Shown here: positions 5,473 through 5,498 of the stretch, one piece after another
Layout: each line of letters begins with the position of its first letter
How positions within the stretch are numbered: position 1 is the first letter of the stretch
Source of the DNA: an uncultured Collinsella sp.
GTDB lineage: Bacteria > Actinomycetota > Coriobacteriia > Coriobacteriales > Coriobacteriaceae
Assembly: GCA_958424475.1 (NCBI GenBank)
Contig: CATZTY010000084.1
Location: 1 to 5,498, forward strand
DNA: 5,498 nucleotides
Direction of reading: 5' to 3'
The notes under the pieces: generated by a model
What the model was told of the DNA's origin: nothing
Databases searched by the model: none
The model's input: only the letters and a program-made list of their open reading frames with translations
Translations under genes and position numbers: made by a program

Positions 5473-5498
5473 TTACTCGGCGCTTTTAAGAGCGCCGA
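5473..5498 (-). CDS. C-terminal end of a second FtsX-like ABC permease (partial)
   Basis: Read on the minus strand, the last bases give (x)GALKSAE followed by TAA (5473-5475). The permease at 289-3054 ends in the same GALKSAE and stop. The 28 bases 5471-5498 (complement) match 3029-3056 at 25 positions, and the three differences are all synonymous third-position changes. FtsX-type permeases commonly end in a motif of this kind (family knowledge). Only seven full codons plus the stop are visible, so the family call rests on this tail alone; the rest lies beyond the window. It would be convergent with the small gene before it. Confidence 0.6.

Overview
The window looks like a chromosomal segment of a high-GC Gram-positive bacterium, most plausibly a Coriobacteriia gut actinobacterium such as Collinsella. 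That placement is an inference from base composition, the style of the ABC permease and intergenic spaces packed with long palindromes; no marker gene is present to prove it.

Layout: (1) 2-283 is the 3' end of an ABC-transporter ATPase gene of the MacB/LolD type. (2) 289-3054 is a 921-residue permease with two FtsX-type halves, only a few bases after the ATPase and surely co-transcribed with it. (3) 3055-3663 has no gene. It holds a terminator-like hairpin, a 200-bp inverted-repeat element, a 33-nt hairpin, a perfect 27-bp-arm palindrome and a putative control region with short direct repeats. (4) 3679-4599 encodes a 306-residue XRE-family regulator: a DNA-binding head, an acidic linker, three tandem 18-residue Gly/His repeats and a C-terminal multi-pass membrane domain. 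(5) 4600-5036 has no convincing gene. It holds a second perfect palindrome (25-bp arms) related to the first and a 160-bp MITE-like element with imperfect terminal inverted repeats. (6) 5037-5357 encodes a small conserved-looking protein of 106 residues and unknown function. (7) 5358-5472 holds two hairpins. (8) 5473-5498, minus strand, is the last eight codons of what appears to be another FtsX-type permease, ending in the same residues (GALKSAE) as the permease at 289-3054.

How it may work together: the ATPase and permease form one exporter or 'mechanotransmission' type ABC system acting on something at the membrane or cell surface. The membrane-anchored XRE protein sits between this operon and a second, convergent permease gene, so it could sense envelope state and control one or both transporters. 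Proximity is the only evidence for that link. The most unusual features are the paired palindromes that bracket the regulator gene and the repeat domain inside the regulator. No CRISPR array, tRNA, rRNA or transposase was seen.
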